From an uncultured Prevotellaceae bacterium (lineage in GTDB: Bacteria; Bacteroidota; Bacteroidia; Bacteroidales; Bacteroidaceae), in contig ONNV01000009.1 of NCBI GenBank assembly GCA_900319225.1, positions 48,043-112,042 on the forward strand: 64,000 nucleotides of DNA, read 5' to 3'. This document shows positions 34,626 to 43,605 of this stretch, in pieces; the stretch's first letter is position 1, and the number at the start of each line of letters is the position of its first letter. The notes beneath the pieces are model-generated. The model was not told where the DNA came from and did no database searches. It saw only the letters and a program-made list of their open reading frames with translations. The translations under genes and the position numbers were made by a program.

Positions 34626-35573
34626 ATGGATTCAAGCAATTCTTTCCTGGTCTTTTGCGGTACCAACACCATGTACCTGGCCAAAGAGATATGCGATTAC
34701 CTTAACTGCCCCCTGGGCAACATGAATGTGGCACATTTTGCAGACGGTGAGTTTGCAGTATCGTATGAGGAGTCTATCCGCGGTAAGGATGTGTTCCTGG
34801 TACAGTCAACATTCCCCTCGTCGGATAATCTGATGGAGCTTCTGCTTATGGTTGACGCCGCCAAGCGTGCATCGGCCAAGTCAGTAAATGCCGTTGTTCC
34901 TTATTTTGGTTGGGCACGTCAGGACCGTAAGGACAAGCCGCGTGTATCAATAGGCGCCAAGCTGGTGGCCGATATGCTGAGCACCGCCGGTATTGACCGT
35001 CTGATTACCATGGACCTGCATGCAGACCAGATTCAGGGATTCTTTGACGTTCCCGTGGATCACCTCTATGCTTCCATGGCTTTCATTCCTTATGTACAGA
35101 GCCTCAAGCTTGAGGAACTGGTTATGGCTGCTCCCGATGTAGGCGGCAGTAAGCGTGCCAGCGCATATGCCAAGTTCCTGGATGTGCCTCTGGTACTCTG
35201 CCAGAAGACCCGTACCCGTGCAAACGTTGTGGATGATATCCGCATCATAGGTGACGTTCAGGGTAAGAACGTGGTTATTGTGGATGATATAGTTGATACA
35301 GCAGGTACAATCTGCAAGGCTGCCGACGTAATGATGGAGGCCGGTGCCAAGTCTGTACGTGCATTGGCTTCACATTGCGTAATGTCAGGTGATGCTCCCG
35401 TACGCGTTGACAACTCACAGCTGGAGGAGATCATATTCACCAACAGCATACCTTACCGTAACCCCATCCCCTGCAAGAAACTCAAGCAGATATCTATAGC
35501 ACAGATGTTTGCCGAGACAATACGCAGAGTTATCTCAAATGAGTCAATCAGCTCACAATATCTGATAAAGTAA
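34626..35573 (+). CDS. prs: Ribose-phosphate pyrophosphokinase
   Basis: A 315-residue enzyme making PRPP from ribose-5-phosphate and ATP, the precursor for purines, pyrimidines and histidine. 'FVSTFPSSDNLMELL'-like text, 'VVPYFGWARQDRKDKPR' (the catalytic flexible loop region), 'MDLHADQIQGFFDVPVDHLYA' and the PRPP loop 'VIVDDIVDTAGTI' are all present. It ends one base before the start of a TlpA-like gene, so the two are coupled. Confidence 0.96.
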   Translation: MDSSNSFLVFCGTNTMYLAKEICDYLNCPLGNMNVAHFADGEFAVSYEESIRGKDVFLVQSTFPSSDNLMELLLMVDAAKRASAKSVNAVVPYFGWARQDRKDKPRVSIGAKLVADMLSTAGIDRLITMDLHADQIQGFFDVPVDHLYASMAFIPYVQSLKLEELVMAAPDVGGSKRASAYAKFLDVPLVLCQKTRTRANVVDDIRIIGDVQGKNVVIVDDIVDTAGTICKAADVMMEAGAKSVRALASHCVMSGDAPVRVDNSQLEEIIFTNSIPYRNPIPCKKLKQISIAQMFAETIRRVISNESISSQYLIK

Positions 35574-35574
35574 T

Positions 35575-36690
35575 ATGAAAAGGGTTTTATTCTTTGTTTT
35601 TGCTGCGATCCTGCTTGCTGCCTGCGGAGGAAAGGATTCTTACAGGATTAAAGGTACTATTGATGGCGTTAGTGACAGCACTGTTCTTACGCTCTGCATG
35701 TTAGATATGGATGGACTTACACCGCTTGACTCATTTGTGGTTAAGGATGGCAAGTTCTCTTTCAAGGGTCAGATTGATGACGCCCAGATGGCTGCGGTCG
35801 TTTATGAGACCGAGGAGTCTGTGAACGGATGCCAGTTCTTCCTGGAACCCGGAAACATTACCATCATGATGAATGCCGAGACCGGTGAGCAGCACCTGTC
35901 CGGTACTCCTAATAATAAGGCTCTGCAGAAGTTCTTTGATGATACCGAGGCATTCAATGATGAGGCAATGGAGCTGAACGACAAGATCCGTATCACCATT
36001 GCCACTCAGAGTGATGCCAGCGACCTGTATGAGCAGATGGGTGACCTTCAGAACCGTTTCAAGGCTGTCCTGGCGCAGAGCATCAAGGATAATGCCGATA
36101 TGGCTTATGCCTACCACCAGCTTATGGACAATTACAGTCTGTTTGAGCCGGAGGAGGTAATGGAGATGCTTGAGGTATTGGCTCCCACATTCGGCACTGA
36201 CCTCTACTTCAATCAGCTTACAGCAACCATCAACGCTCAACTCAGCACAAGCCTGGGTCGTCCTTACATGGATTTTGAGGCTGCCGTTCTGGACAAGAAA
36301 TACAAGTTTGAGTCCACTGCCAAGCTCTCTGATTACATTGGTAAGAATAAGGTGGTTCTGCTTGATTTCTGGGCCAGCTGGTGCGCTCCCTGCATGAATG
36401 AGGTTCCCAACCTTAAGGCTGCGTACAACAAGTTCAAGTCAAAAGGTTTTGAGATTGTAAGCGTATCTGTTGATGACAATACTGAGGATTGGATCAAGGC
36501 TGTCAAGGACAACGGTATGAACTGGGTTCAGCTCTGGAACGGTGAAGACCTGGAGAACTCAGCCGCTTTCAAGTACTCAATCAGCGCAATCCCGTCAACA
36601 TTCCTGATTGATGCCGATGGCACCATCATCGGACGCAACCTGCGTGACAAGGAACTGGAGGAGGCTCTTGAGGATTTCTTCAGCAAATGA
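35575..36690 (+). CDS. TlpA-like thioredoxin lipoprotein with DUF4369 domain
   Basis: A 371-residue protein with a lipoprotein signal ('ILLAACGGKDS'), an N-terminal DUF4369-like beta domain (about 22-130), a helical middle, and a C-terminal thioredoxin fold with the active site 'FWASWCAPCMNEVPNLK' (WCAPC, about residue 265) and the cis-proline 'SAIPSTF'. Such proteins reduce disulfides or cytochrome c maturation substrates in the periplasm. One base separates it from prs; the reason for pairing is not clear. A terminator follows. Confidence 0.9.
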   Translation: MKRVLFFVFAAILLAACGGKDSYRIKGTIDGVSDSTVLTLCMLDMDGLTPLDSFVVKDGKFSFKGQIDDAQMAAVVYETEESVNGCQFFLEPGNITIMMNAETGEQHLSGTPNNKALQKFFDDTEAFNDEAMELNDKIRITIATQSDASDLYEQMGDLQNRFKAVLAQSIKDNADMAYAYHQLMDNYSLFEPEEVMEMLEVLAPTFGTDLYFNQLTATINAQLSTSLGRPYMDFEAAVLDKKYKFESTAKLSDYIGKNKVVLLDFWASWCAPCMNEVPNLKAAYNKFKSKGFEIVSVSVDDNTEDWIKAVKDNGMNWVQLWNGEDLENSAAFKYSISAIPSTFLIDADGTIIGRNLRDKELEEALEDFFSK

Positions 36691-36710
36691 TTATCACAGA
36701 CAGACAATAA

Positions 36711-36743
36711 AAAAGACGGTCCGTTGGAGACCGTCTTTTTTTT
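36711..36743. terminator. Bidirectional terminator
   Basis: AAAAAGACGGTC-CGTTGGA-GACCGTCTTTTTTTT, between two convergent genes, flanked by A and T runs. Confidence 0.92.
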
Positions 36744-36757
36744 GTCCTGGATAAATA

Positions 36758-37555
36758 TCACGGGCGGCGTGAAATCTTACGCATCAGCTCATTACGACTG
36801 GATTCAAACTGCAGTGTGTTGGCTGCTATTACGTAGTTGTGAGGATCGGAGCAGCTGCGGTATGCAAAGAGCAGGAACTCTGAACGGTTGCTGTCAAACT
36901 GGAATGTCCTGGCCATATCGGCAATCTGACGTGAGGAGAGCAGGCTGCCGCTTACGATCATCTTGGCAAGCTTTTCACGTGTAGAGTCAAATTCCTCATT
37001 CTTGAGGGTCTTGATGATGGCTGTCAGATCAGATGATGTAACCTTGTAAACGGGGGCTCCGTCCCTGACATCCTCAATCTGGTTCTCCATAACGTACTTG
37101 ATTACCTTCTCACGGCTTGAGCTGAACTCAACGGTTGAGAGTACACGGTAGAAATTGTGACGGTCTACGCAGTTGTGATATGCCTGTTTAAGGAACTTTA
37201 CGCGCTCGCTGTCAAAATCAAAGAATTCTGCCACCTGCTTGATTTGAGCCGTAGTCATGTAGCCGCCGGTGCTGAACACCATATCGGCCATCTTAAGGCG
37301 GTTGGAGTCAAAAGACTCGCGGTCAAATGCGCGGATAACCTCACTGTCAACTACTTTTATCTTGGCGGGGACAACCTCCTGGACAATTACTGTGCGCTCA
37401 CCACGACGGAGCTGTGGCTCTGAGCGGCGGACTATGCGGTTATCACGGCGTTCTGTACGTGATCTGCGAACTACTCTGGACTGTGCCTGAACACTCTCGG
37501 TACCTATCAGAAGCGCTGCAACTGCTAGGGTAATCATCATCACTTTTGTTTTCAT
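36758..37555 (-). CDS. DUF4476 protein, exported
   Basis: A 265-residue protein with a signal peptide ('LAVAALLIGTESVQAQ'), a basic Arg-rich stretch (about 25-60), and two similar helical units of about 90 residues with repeats such as 'FDSNRLKMADMV', 'FDFDSERVKFLKQAY', 'FDSTREKLAKMIVSG' and 'FQFDSNRSEFLLFAYRS'. This is the DUF4476 pattern; function is not known. It stands alone between terminator and a glucuronoyl esterase-like gene. Confidence 0.82.
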   Translation of the reverse strand: MKTKVMMITLAVAALLIGTESVQAQSRVVRRSRTERRDNRIVRRSEPQLRRGERTVIVQEVVPAKIKVVDSEVIRAFDRESFDSNRLKMADMVFSTGGYMTTAQIKQVAEFFDFDSERVKFLKQAYHNCVDRHNFYRVLSTVEFSSSREKVIKYVMENQIEDVRDGAPVYKVTSSDLTAIIKTLKNEEFDSTREKLAKMIVSGSLLSSRQIADMARTFQFDSNRSEFLLFAYRSCSDPHNYVIAANTLQFESSRNELMRKISRRP

Positions 37556-37599
37556 CGCTGTAGTATTTAGTGTTTCTACTATAATGACGCAAACGGTCG

Positions 37600-38964
37600 T
37601 TATTTGTTAACTACCTCACGCTCAAAAAAGTCAAGGAAGAAGGGCCAGTTGGGTCCTGCCTCATGGCCGCCATGGTGCTGACGGTAGGTCAGACGGCCAT
37701 CCATCAGACCGTTATCCATGCCGGGGAACAGGTCTGTACCCAGTCCCTTGTAACCGAACAGCTCATATACAGGTGATGCCTTTGAGGCCGATATGAATGA
37801 TCCAACCACATCCTGCCACTTGTCGCCGCTCCAGCTGCCGGTTGATATGAAGCAGGCACGCGGGGCGCACAGGGCTATGAGCTCATGCTGGTCTACAGGC
37901 AGGTCATTCTCAGTGAGGGGGTCAGTACCGTATTTGATAAGGTTACCGCATACCCAGTGGTACTCCTCATTTGATACTATGTTGCCGATGCTCTCACCGC
38001 AGTCACGGCGCCATCCTGCTGCACCGGCCTTACCGGATGAGGCAATGAATCCGGCAGCGATACGCTCCTCAAAAGCCATGGCTACGAGCGATGCCTTTCC
38101 GTAACGTGATACACCCTCGATAGCGCACTTGGTGGCATCGAAAGTATTATCGGTTTCAAAGTAGTCTATCAGACGTGACAGGCCCCAGCCCCATGCACGG
38201 AGTGAACCCCAGTCAGTAGGCTGGCGGAACTCACCCTTGTTGCAGAGTCCGATGATGCCGTTGGTAAGACCGGAACCGGCATCGGCCTGGATGGATGAGG
38301 GGTTGATTGTGGCTGCGGCCCAACCGCGCTCAATGACCATCTGCTGCCATGATGTGCTGCCGGCACGGGTGCGGGTGGGGTCACCGCCTCCGAATCCGAA
38401 CTCTATGATTACCGGGAGCTTGGTGCTGCCGTTATCGGGATATACTACGTTGGCCTGGATCTCTACTGTGATGGAGGGATAGCTGGAGTTGTCAACCACA
38501 CCCTTGAGATAGCGTACCACTACCGGGGTGCCTGCAAAATCCTTCTTCTCCTCACCAGTCACCTCCCATTTTACGCCGGGCACATTCTCAGGGATGCGGC
38601 CGTAGACATTATCCTCAAAGAGTTTTACTATCTCCGGACGGCGGGTTTTCTGCCACATCTTGGCGCTGGTTACCTTCTTGCCGCTCTCTGTTACCAGGAC
38701 TTCGGGGTAGAAGGGGTAGGGGTTGGCTGTCAGCTCGTCATAGTTGGGGTGTTTGCTCTCATCCTGGCTGTTGGGCTGACGGCCCTCACGGGGCTGGTCT
38801 ACACCAACTTTTGCCAGCATATCGGCATAATCGGCAGCCGCAATCTTGCGCAGGCTGTCCTGGCTGGCGCGGTTTCCGCCTCCAAACATCATAAACTGGG
38901 CATTTGCCGTAAAGGGAATAAAGGCCACTAAGGCCGCTGCAAGGATATTCTTCATTGCATTCAT
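37600..38964 (-). CDS. CE15-like glucuronoyl esterase family protein
   Basis: A 454-residue exported alpha/beta hydrolase (start at 38964 or 38955; an upstream in-frame ATG lies beyond the promoter box). Nucleophile motif 'GVSRYGKAS' and the catalytic His in 'HHGGHEAGPN'. The usual Glu, in 'QESG' in fungal enzymes, is here 'IASSGKAG', so it is replaced by Ser; some bacterial CE15 enzymes use another acidic residue. CE15 enzymes cut the ester link between lignin and xylan glucuronic acid. A second family member is at 62246. The two have different active-site text, so substrates may differ. Confidence 0.8.
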   Translation of the reverse strand: MNAMKNILAAALVAFIPFTANAQFMMFGGGNRASQDSLRKIAAADYADMLAKVGVDQPREGRQPNSQDESKHPNYDELTANPYPFYPEVLVTESGKKVTSAKMWQKTRRPEIVKLFEDNVYGRIPENVPGVKWEVTGEEKKDFAGTPVVVRYLKGVVDNSSYPSITVEIQANVVYPDNGSTKLPVIIEFGFGGGDPTRTRAGSTSWQQMVIERGWAAATINPSSIQADAGSGLTNGIIGLCNKGEFRQPTDWGSLRAWGWGLSRLIDYFETDNTFDATKCAIEGVSRYGKASLVAMAFEERIAAGFIASSGKAGAAGWRRDCGESIGNIVSNEEYHWVCGNLIKYGTDPLTENDLPVDQHELIALCAPRACFISTGSWSGDKWQDVVGSFISASKASPVYELFGYKGLGTDLFPGMDNGLMDGRLTYRQHHGGHEAGPNWPFFLDFFEREVVNK

Positions 38965-38987
38965 AAGCACTATTGTTTGTTTTTTCA

Positions 38988-38995
38988 AAGATACG
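38988..38995 (-). promoter_or_regulatory. -7 box for the CE15-like gene at 37.6 kb
   Basis: TATCTTTG on the minus strand, 23 bp before the ATG at 38964. Confidence 0.65.
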
Positions 38996-39087
38996 GTATT
39001 TATCCGTTTGGTACCTCTTGCGGGACGGATAAAAAAAGAGGCCATCAGTGAATTGATGACCTCCTCTTTCTATATTTGTTGAGCGGA

Positions 39088-39678
39088 TTACTTGCCGGGC
39101 TTGTTGTAAGCGGCGTTCAGACCGTTCAGAACCTCTGCAGTGATATCCATGGACTGATCTACGAACAGCAGGGCAGCCTTGTTGATGATAATGTTGTAAC
39201 CGTGTGTCTTGTTGTACTCCTTGATGAAGTTGTCAACGGTCTCATTTATCTTGAGTGAGTTGGCGTCTCTCTCTGCCATGAGCTCCTGTGTGTATTTCTC
39301 GCTCTTCTCCTGGATAGCCTGCTGCTTCTTGGCAAGTCTGTTCTCCTCTGATTGAGCACGCTCGGCCGATGAATAAACACCGTTTCTTACCTTTTTCTGA
39401 TAGTCTTCAACCTCTTTCTGCCACTTGTTGGCCTCCTCGGTCAGGGCCAGACGGTAATTCTCCTCCTTACGGGTAATCTCCTCGGCAAGATCCTGATAGT
39501 ACTGGTAATTGGCCAAAAGAGAGTCTACGTTGATGTATGCAATCTTTAAGCCAACTATCTGCTCTGTACTCTGGGGCTGGGGAGCCTGTACGGTCTCAGT
39601 TGACTGCTGTTTGCACTGGCTGAAGCTGAGAACGGCTGCGGCCGAGAGAATGATTGATGAAACGGACTTGAAGTTCAT
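39088..39678 (-). CDS. OmpH/Skp-family periplasmic chaperone
   Basis: A 196-residue protein with a lipoprotein-like signal ('AAVLSFSQCKQQ') and a long charged helical region (about 70-160, 'YRLALTEEANKWQKEVEDY', 'KKQQAIQEKSEKY'), the tentacle-like coiled coils of Skp. 'IAYINVDSLLANYQYYQDL' is the conserved first strand and helix. Skp holds unfolded outer-membrane proteins in the periplasm. Here the N-terminal Cys suggests it is membrane-tethered. It follows a 70-residue membrane protein gene after 14 bp. Confidence 0.85.
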   Translation of the reverse strand: MNFKSVSSIILSAAAVLSFSQCKQQSTETVQAPQPQSTEQIVGLKIAYINVDSLLANYQYYQDLAEEITRKEENYRLALTEEANKWQKEVEDYQKKVRNGVYSSAERAQSEENRLAKKQQAIQEKSEKYTQELMAERDANSLKINETVDNFIKEYNKTHGYNIIINKAALLFVDQSMDITAEVLNGLNAAYNKPGK

Positions 39679-39692
39679 ATTCGTTTAGTTAA

Positions 39693-39905
39693 TTATTTAC
39701 TGTTTTCATTAACGGCCATCGGGTTTACCTTCTGTGCCTGTGCGTCTTGTGACTCTACGCATCCTATGCCGCGCTTTCTCATGGCTGGGTTCTTTCCAAC
39801 ATGGATATTGGGGAACCGGCCGTTCTTCTTAAGCAGTATGCTAACGGATAACAGGACTACCGCTGCCAGAAGGAAAAGTGTAACTGTCAGAAACGTTTTC
39901 CACAT
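39693..39905 (-). CDS. Small membrane protein, conserved in Bacteroidales
   Basis: A 70-residue protein: one transmembrane helix (about 5-25) and a tail with 'FPNIHVGKNPAMRKRGIGC', then 'VESQDAQAQK'. I recall similar short proteins with this 'FPN.HVG.N..(L/M)RK(K/R)GI.C' pattern from other Bacteroidales, with no known function. It lies 14 bp upstream of the OmpH gene, probably co-transcribed. A TAACTTCG box is at 39914-39921 on the minus strand. Confidence 0.72.
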   Translation of the reverse strand: MWKTFLTVTLFLLAAVVLLSVSILLKKNGRFPNIHVGKNPAMRKRGIGCVESQDAQAQKVNPMAVNENSK

Positions 39906-39954
39906 ACGGACTGCGAAGTTAGATATTTAATTTGAACTATTTGCAAGAATAGTG

Positions 39955-39962
39955 TATTTTTG
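39955..39962 (+). promoter_or_regulatory. -7 box for pepD
   Basis: TATTTTTG, 21 bp before the ATG at 39984; a TTG start at 39960 would overlap it and is rejected. Confidence 0.55.
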
Positions 39963-39983
39963 GAGTTGTTAAGAATTCAAGAC

Positions 39984-41459
39984 ATGGAAAAGACAGATTG
40001 GTCAAAAAAAGTGATGGACATATTCCTGGAGATATGCAGGATACCGCGTCCGTCAGGAAGAGAGGAGAAGATGGGTGAGTACCTGATGAACTTTGCCGCT
40101 GAGCGTGGGCTGACCGCACGCAAGGATGAGGTGGGCAACGTATTGATATCCAAGCCTGCAAGTCCCGGATATGAGGGCTGCCAGACAGTGATCCTGCAGG
40201 CGCATCAGGATATGGTATGTGAGAAAGACGCTACTCTGGACCATGATTTCATGACCCAGCCTATTGAGACCTACGTTGAGGACGGATGGCTCAAGGCACG
40301 CGGCACCACTCTGGGGGCCGATGACGGTATGGGTATAGCCATGGCGCTGGCTGTTCTGGACAGCAAGGAGATAGAGCACGGACCGGTGGAGTGCCTGTTC
40401 ACCGTATCGGAAGAGACAGGACTTACGGGAGCTGAGAACCTGAAACCGGGTATGATGAACGGCAAGATGCTCATAAACCTGGACTCGGAGGATGAGGGTG
40501 AGATATTCATAGGCTGTGCCGGTGGAATCAATTCATCTGTTGAGTTTGACTATAAGAGTGAGGCTGTGCCTGCGGGATACATGTTCCTGCGTGTGGGCGT
40601 GGACAGGCTGCACGGCGGCCATTCCGGTGACGATATAGATAAGGGTTATGCCAATGCCAATAAGGTGCTGGCACGTTTCCTTAACAGCGTTCTTGAGAAA
40701 TATGATTTAAGACTGATCTCTTTGAGCGGCGGTAATCTGCATAACGCCATACCGCGTGATGCCGAGGCTGTGATTGCAGTTCCGTTTGCAGACCGCGAGA
40801 AGATACGCGTTGACTTTAATGTGTTTGCATCGGAAGTACAGGATGAATATCACGTGACCGAGCGTGAGGCTAAGTTCTACATGGAGACCACTGATCCCGT
40901 GACTGAGTGCATTGAGCAGGCTGTGGCACGTAATATCATACGCTCTGTGTTTGCCGTATTCAACGGCGTGTATGCCATGAGCATGGATGTGCCCGGGCTG
41001 GTTGAGACAAGCTCCAACCTGGCCCGCATACGCACGGAGAAGGGTAAGGTTTCCATTATTGCAAGCCAGCGCAGCTCTGTTGAATCTGCTAAATATGCCG
41101 TACAGGAGACTCTGGCAGCATGTTTCCGCCTGGCCGGTGCCAAGGTGGAGCGTAATGACGGATATCCCGGATGGGCCCCCAATACCAAATCGGAGCTGCT
41201 GGATATCGCGGTACGTACCTATAAGGAGCTGTTTGGACGCGATCCCAAGGTGAGGGCTATCCATGCAGGACTGGAGTGCGGACTGTTCCTTACCTCTTAT
41301 CCGGATCTGGATATGATTTCAATAGGACCGACACTCCGAGGCGTACACTCTCCGTCCGAGCGTCTGGAGCTGGCCACGGTCCCCATGGTGTTTGATCATT
41401 TGCTGGCCATCCTGCGACGCATCGGGGACGGTTCTGTTCGCGAACAGAACCGTCCCTAA
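39984..41459 (+). CDS. pepD: Aminoacyl-histidine dipeptidase (PepD, M20)
   Basis: A 491-residue cytoplasmic metallo-dipeptidase that hydrolyses Xaa-His dipeptides. Metal-site text: 'VILQAHQDMVCE', 'LGADDGMGIAMA', 'SEETGLTGAENL', 'LDSEDEGEI' and the last 'HAGLECGLF'. The normal end is near 'MVFDHLLAILRRI'; the final about eleven residues (GDGSVREQNRP) are encoded by an invading GGGGAC-type repeat that starts at 41424. The metal and catalytic residues are intact, so the enzyme should be active. Confidence 0.95.
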   Translation: MEKTDWSKKVMDIFLEICRIPRPSGREEKMGEYLMNFAAERGLTARKDEVGNVLISKPASPGYEGCQTVILQAHQDMVCEKDATLDHDFMTQPIETYVEDGWLKARGTTLGADDGMGIAMALAVLDSKEIEHGPVECLFTVSEETGLTGAENLKPGMMNGKMLINLDSEDEGEIFIGCAGGINSSVEFDYKSEAVPAGYMFLRVGVDRLHGGHSGDDIDKGYANANKVLARFLNSVLEKYDLRLISLSGGNLHNAIPRDAEAVIAVPFADREKIRVDFNVFASEVQDEYHVTEREAKFYMETTDPVTECIEQAVARNIIRSVFAVFNGVYAMSMDVPGLVETSSNLARIRTEKGKVSIIASQRSSVESAKYAVQETLAACFRLAGAKVERNDGYPGWAPNTKSELLDIAVRTYKELFGRDPKVRAIHAGLECGLFLTSYPDLDMISIGPTLRGVHSPSERLELATVPMVFDHLLAILRRIGDGSVREQNRP

Positions 41460-41503
41460 CGCGAACAGAACCGTCCCTAACGCGAACAGAACCGTCCCCT
41501 TTG
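41424..41503. repeat. GGGGAC-family repeat overlapping the end of pepD
   Basis: GGGGACGGTTCTGTTCGCGAACAGAACCGTCCC is a near-perfect palindrome, followed by two more copies of CGCGAACAGAACCGTCCC. It runs from inside pepD to 14 bp before fbp. Confidence 0.92.
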
Positions 41504-41516
41504 CGAAAAACAGACT

Positions 41517-43478
41517 ATGGAAAGGAGTTTAGAGTACCTGCAGCTGCTGGCCAAGAGTTTTCCCAGCATAGCGGCTGCATCGACCGAGATTATAAACCTT
41601 GAGGCAATCCTGAACCTGCCCAAGGGTACTGAGCACTTTGTGACCGATATCCACGGCGAGTACGATGCGTTTGACTACGTGCTGCGTTCTGCATCGGGCG
41701 TTATCCAGCAGAAAATTGACGCTGTGTTTGGCGATGAGCTGAGCGTGGAGGATAAACGCAGCCTGAGTGCCCTGATCAGCTATCCGGAGGCAAAACTGCG
41801 CGTGCTCAAGGCCGATAATGAGAATCTTGACGAGTGGTACAAGGTGACCCTGATGCAGCTGATTGCGGTGCTTACCCGTGTGTCATCACGTTACACCCGC
41901 TCCAAGGTGCGTAAGGCGCTGCCCAAGGATTACGCTTACATCATTGAAGAGCTGATGCATGAAACGCGTAACACGTTTCTGGCCAAGCATAATTATGTCA
42001 AGGCAATCGTGGATACGATAGTCTCTACCGGACGTGCCAGCCATTTCATCACTGCCATCGCCGATGTCACACGTGACCTGGTGATTGACCAGCTTCATAT
42101 AATAGGTGATATCTATGACCGCGGTCCCGGTGCGCACCGCATAATGGATATGCTCTGCAACTACCGCGATTTTGATATCCAGTGGGGTAACCACGATGTT
42201 GTGTGGATGGGTGCTGCCTCAGGTAGTGCCGCCTGCGTGGCAAACGTGATACGTAACAGCATCAAGTATGCCGATATGAGCACGCTTGAGGATGGTTACG
42301 GCATCAACCTGCTGCCGCTGGCAACATTCGCCATGGAGACCTACGCCAATGATGACTGTGAGCTGTTCCGTCCGGTCAAATCAGACCAGACACCTGCCGA
42401 TGATGTGCCGCAGATACGCCTTCTGTCACAGATGCACAAGGCTATTGCCATCATACAGTTCAAGATTGAGGCTGCTGTCATCGGCCGCCATCCGGAGTTC
42501 AAAATGGATCACCGCAACCTGCTGGACAAGATTGATTTCAAGAAAGGCACTGTTATCTGCAACGGTAAGGAGTATGCGTTGCGTGATACCAACCTGCCTA
42601 CGGTTGATCCCTCCGATCCGTTCAGACTTACGCCGGCCGAGCAGAACGTGATTGACCGTCTGGTGCACAGCTTTACCAACAGCAAGGCCCTGGCTCGTCA
42701 TATGGAGTGCCTCTTTGCTCACGGATCACTCTATCTGGTGCATAACAACAACCTGCTTTATCACGGCAGCGTGCCCCTGAATGAGGACGGCACGTTTGCG
42801 TCGATGCAGATTCAGGGCGTTGAATATAAGGGTCGTGAGCTCTTTGACGTGCTTGAGAAAATGGTTCGCACGGCATATTTCTCCACATCGGATGATGAAC
42901 TTAAGGAATACGGCAAGGACCTGTTCTGGTATCTCTGGTGCGGTCCGGTGTCACCACCTTTTGACAAGAAGAGTATGGCCACGTTTGAGCGTTATTTTAT
43001 TGCCGATGCCAGCACGCACGTTGAGGAGAAGGGTAACTATTACCGCCTCAAGAACCGCCGTGACATCTGTGAGATGATTCTGCGCGAGTTTGGCATAACG
43101 GAGATGGAGCATGCCCATATCATAAACGGCCACATTCCCGTCAAGGCTGCCAGCGGTGAGAGTCCCATCAAGGCCGATGGACGCTTGCTGGTGATTGACG
43201 GCGGATTCTCCAAGGTCTACCATCAGACCACCGGAATTGCAGGCTACACCCTGATATACAACTCTCACGGAATGCGTCTGGTTCGCCACCATCCGTTTGA
43301 GTCAATCCAAAAGTCCGTAGCTGAGGGTATGGATGTGATCGCCTCCACCCAGGTGGTTGAGTACACTGACCAGCAGATCCTGGTGCGCGACACCGACAAG
43401 GGCAAGCGCATCATGTCCCGCGTAGAGGATCTCAAAGCCCTCCTGCAGGCCTACCGCACCGGCCTTATCCGCAATTAA
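41517..43478 (+). CDS. fbp: Fructose-1,6-bisphosphatase, class III
   Basis: A 653-residue enzyme of gluconeogenesis, removing the 1-phosphate of fructose-1,6-bisphosphate. It has the calcineurin-like metallophosphatase motifs: 'FVTDIHGEYDAFDYVL' near residue 40, 'IIGDIYDRGPGAHRIMD' and 'DIQWGNHDVVWMGAA', later 'GHIPVKAASGESP' and 'LVIDGGFSKVYH'. Length is standard for the class III type found in Bacteroidales and Firmicutes. The gene begins just after the repeat that overlaps pepD and is followed by another palindrome. Confidence 0.96.
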   Translation: MERSLEYLQLLAKSFPSIAAASTEIINLEAILNLPKGTEHFVTDIHGEYDAFDYVLRSASGVIQQKIDAVFGDELSVEDKRSLSALISYPEAKLRVLKADNENLDEWYKVTLMQLIAVLTRVSSRYTRSKVRKALPKDYAYIIEELMHETRNTFLAKHNYVKAIVDTIVSTGRASHFITAIADVTRDLVIDQLHIIGDIYDRGPGAHRIMDMLCNYRDFDIQWGNHDVVWMGAASGSAACVANVIRNSIKYADMSTLEDGYGINLLPLATFAMETYANDDCELFRPVKSDQTPADDVPQIRLLSQMHKAIAIIQFKIEAAVIGRHPEFKMDHRNLLDKIDFKKGTVICNGKEYALRDTNLPTVDPSDPFRLTPAEQNVIDRLVHSFTNSKALARHMECLFAHGSLYLVHNNNLLYHGSVPLNEDGTFASMQIQGVEYKGRELFDVLEKMVRTAYFSTSDDELKEYGKDLFWYLWCGPVSPPFDKKSMATFERYFIADASTHVEEKGNYYRLKNRRDICEMILREFGITEMEHAHIINGHIPVKAASGESPIKADGRLLVIDGGFSKVYHQTTGIAGYTLIYNSHGMRLVRHHPFESIQKSVAEGMDVIASTQVVEYTDQQILVRDTDKGKRIMSRVEDLKALLQAYRTGLIRN

Positions 43479-43516
43479 AAATGTGGAATTGGGGACTGTC
43501 CCCAATTCCACATTTT
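43478..43516. repeat. GGGGAC-family palindrome after fbp
   Basis: A perfect palindrome: AAAATGTGGAATTGGGGAC, T, then the complement. It overlaps the last base of the fbp stop. The next 80 bp to hisB hold two further short hairpins around GAGTCC/GGAC and GCTAAGCGAAGCGC. Confidence 0.9.
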
Positions 43517-43605
43517 GCTAAGTTTCCAGCTAGGAGTCCGAAGGACGCGACCGGAGGGAGCTAAGCGAAGCGCTTTTGCGTAGCAAAATAAAAAAAGAAA
43601 TGGGA

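Noticed and set aside
37600-39045. 27 extra N-terminal residues on the CE15-like protein
   Set aside because: They lie over the TATCTTTG box; the signal peptide begins at 38964 or 38955.
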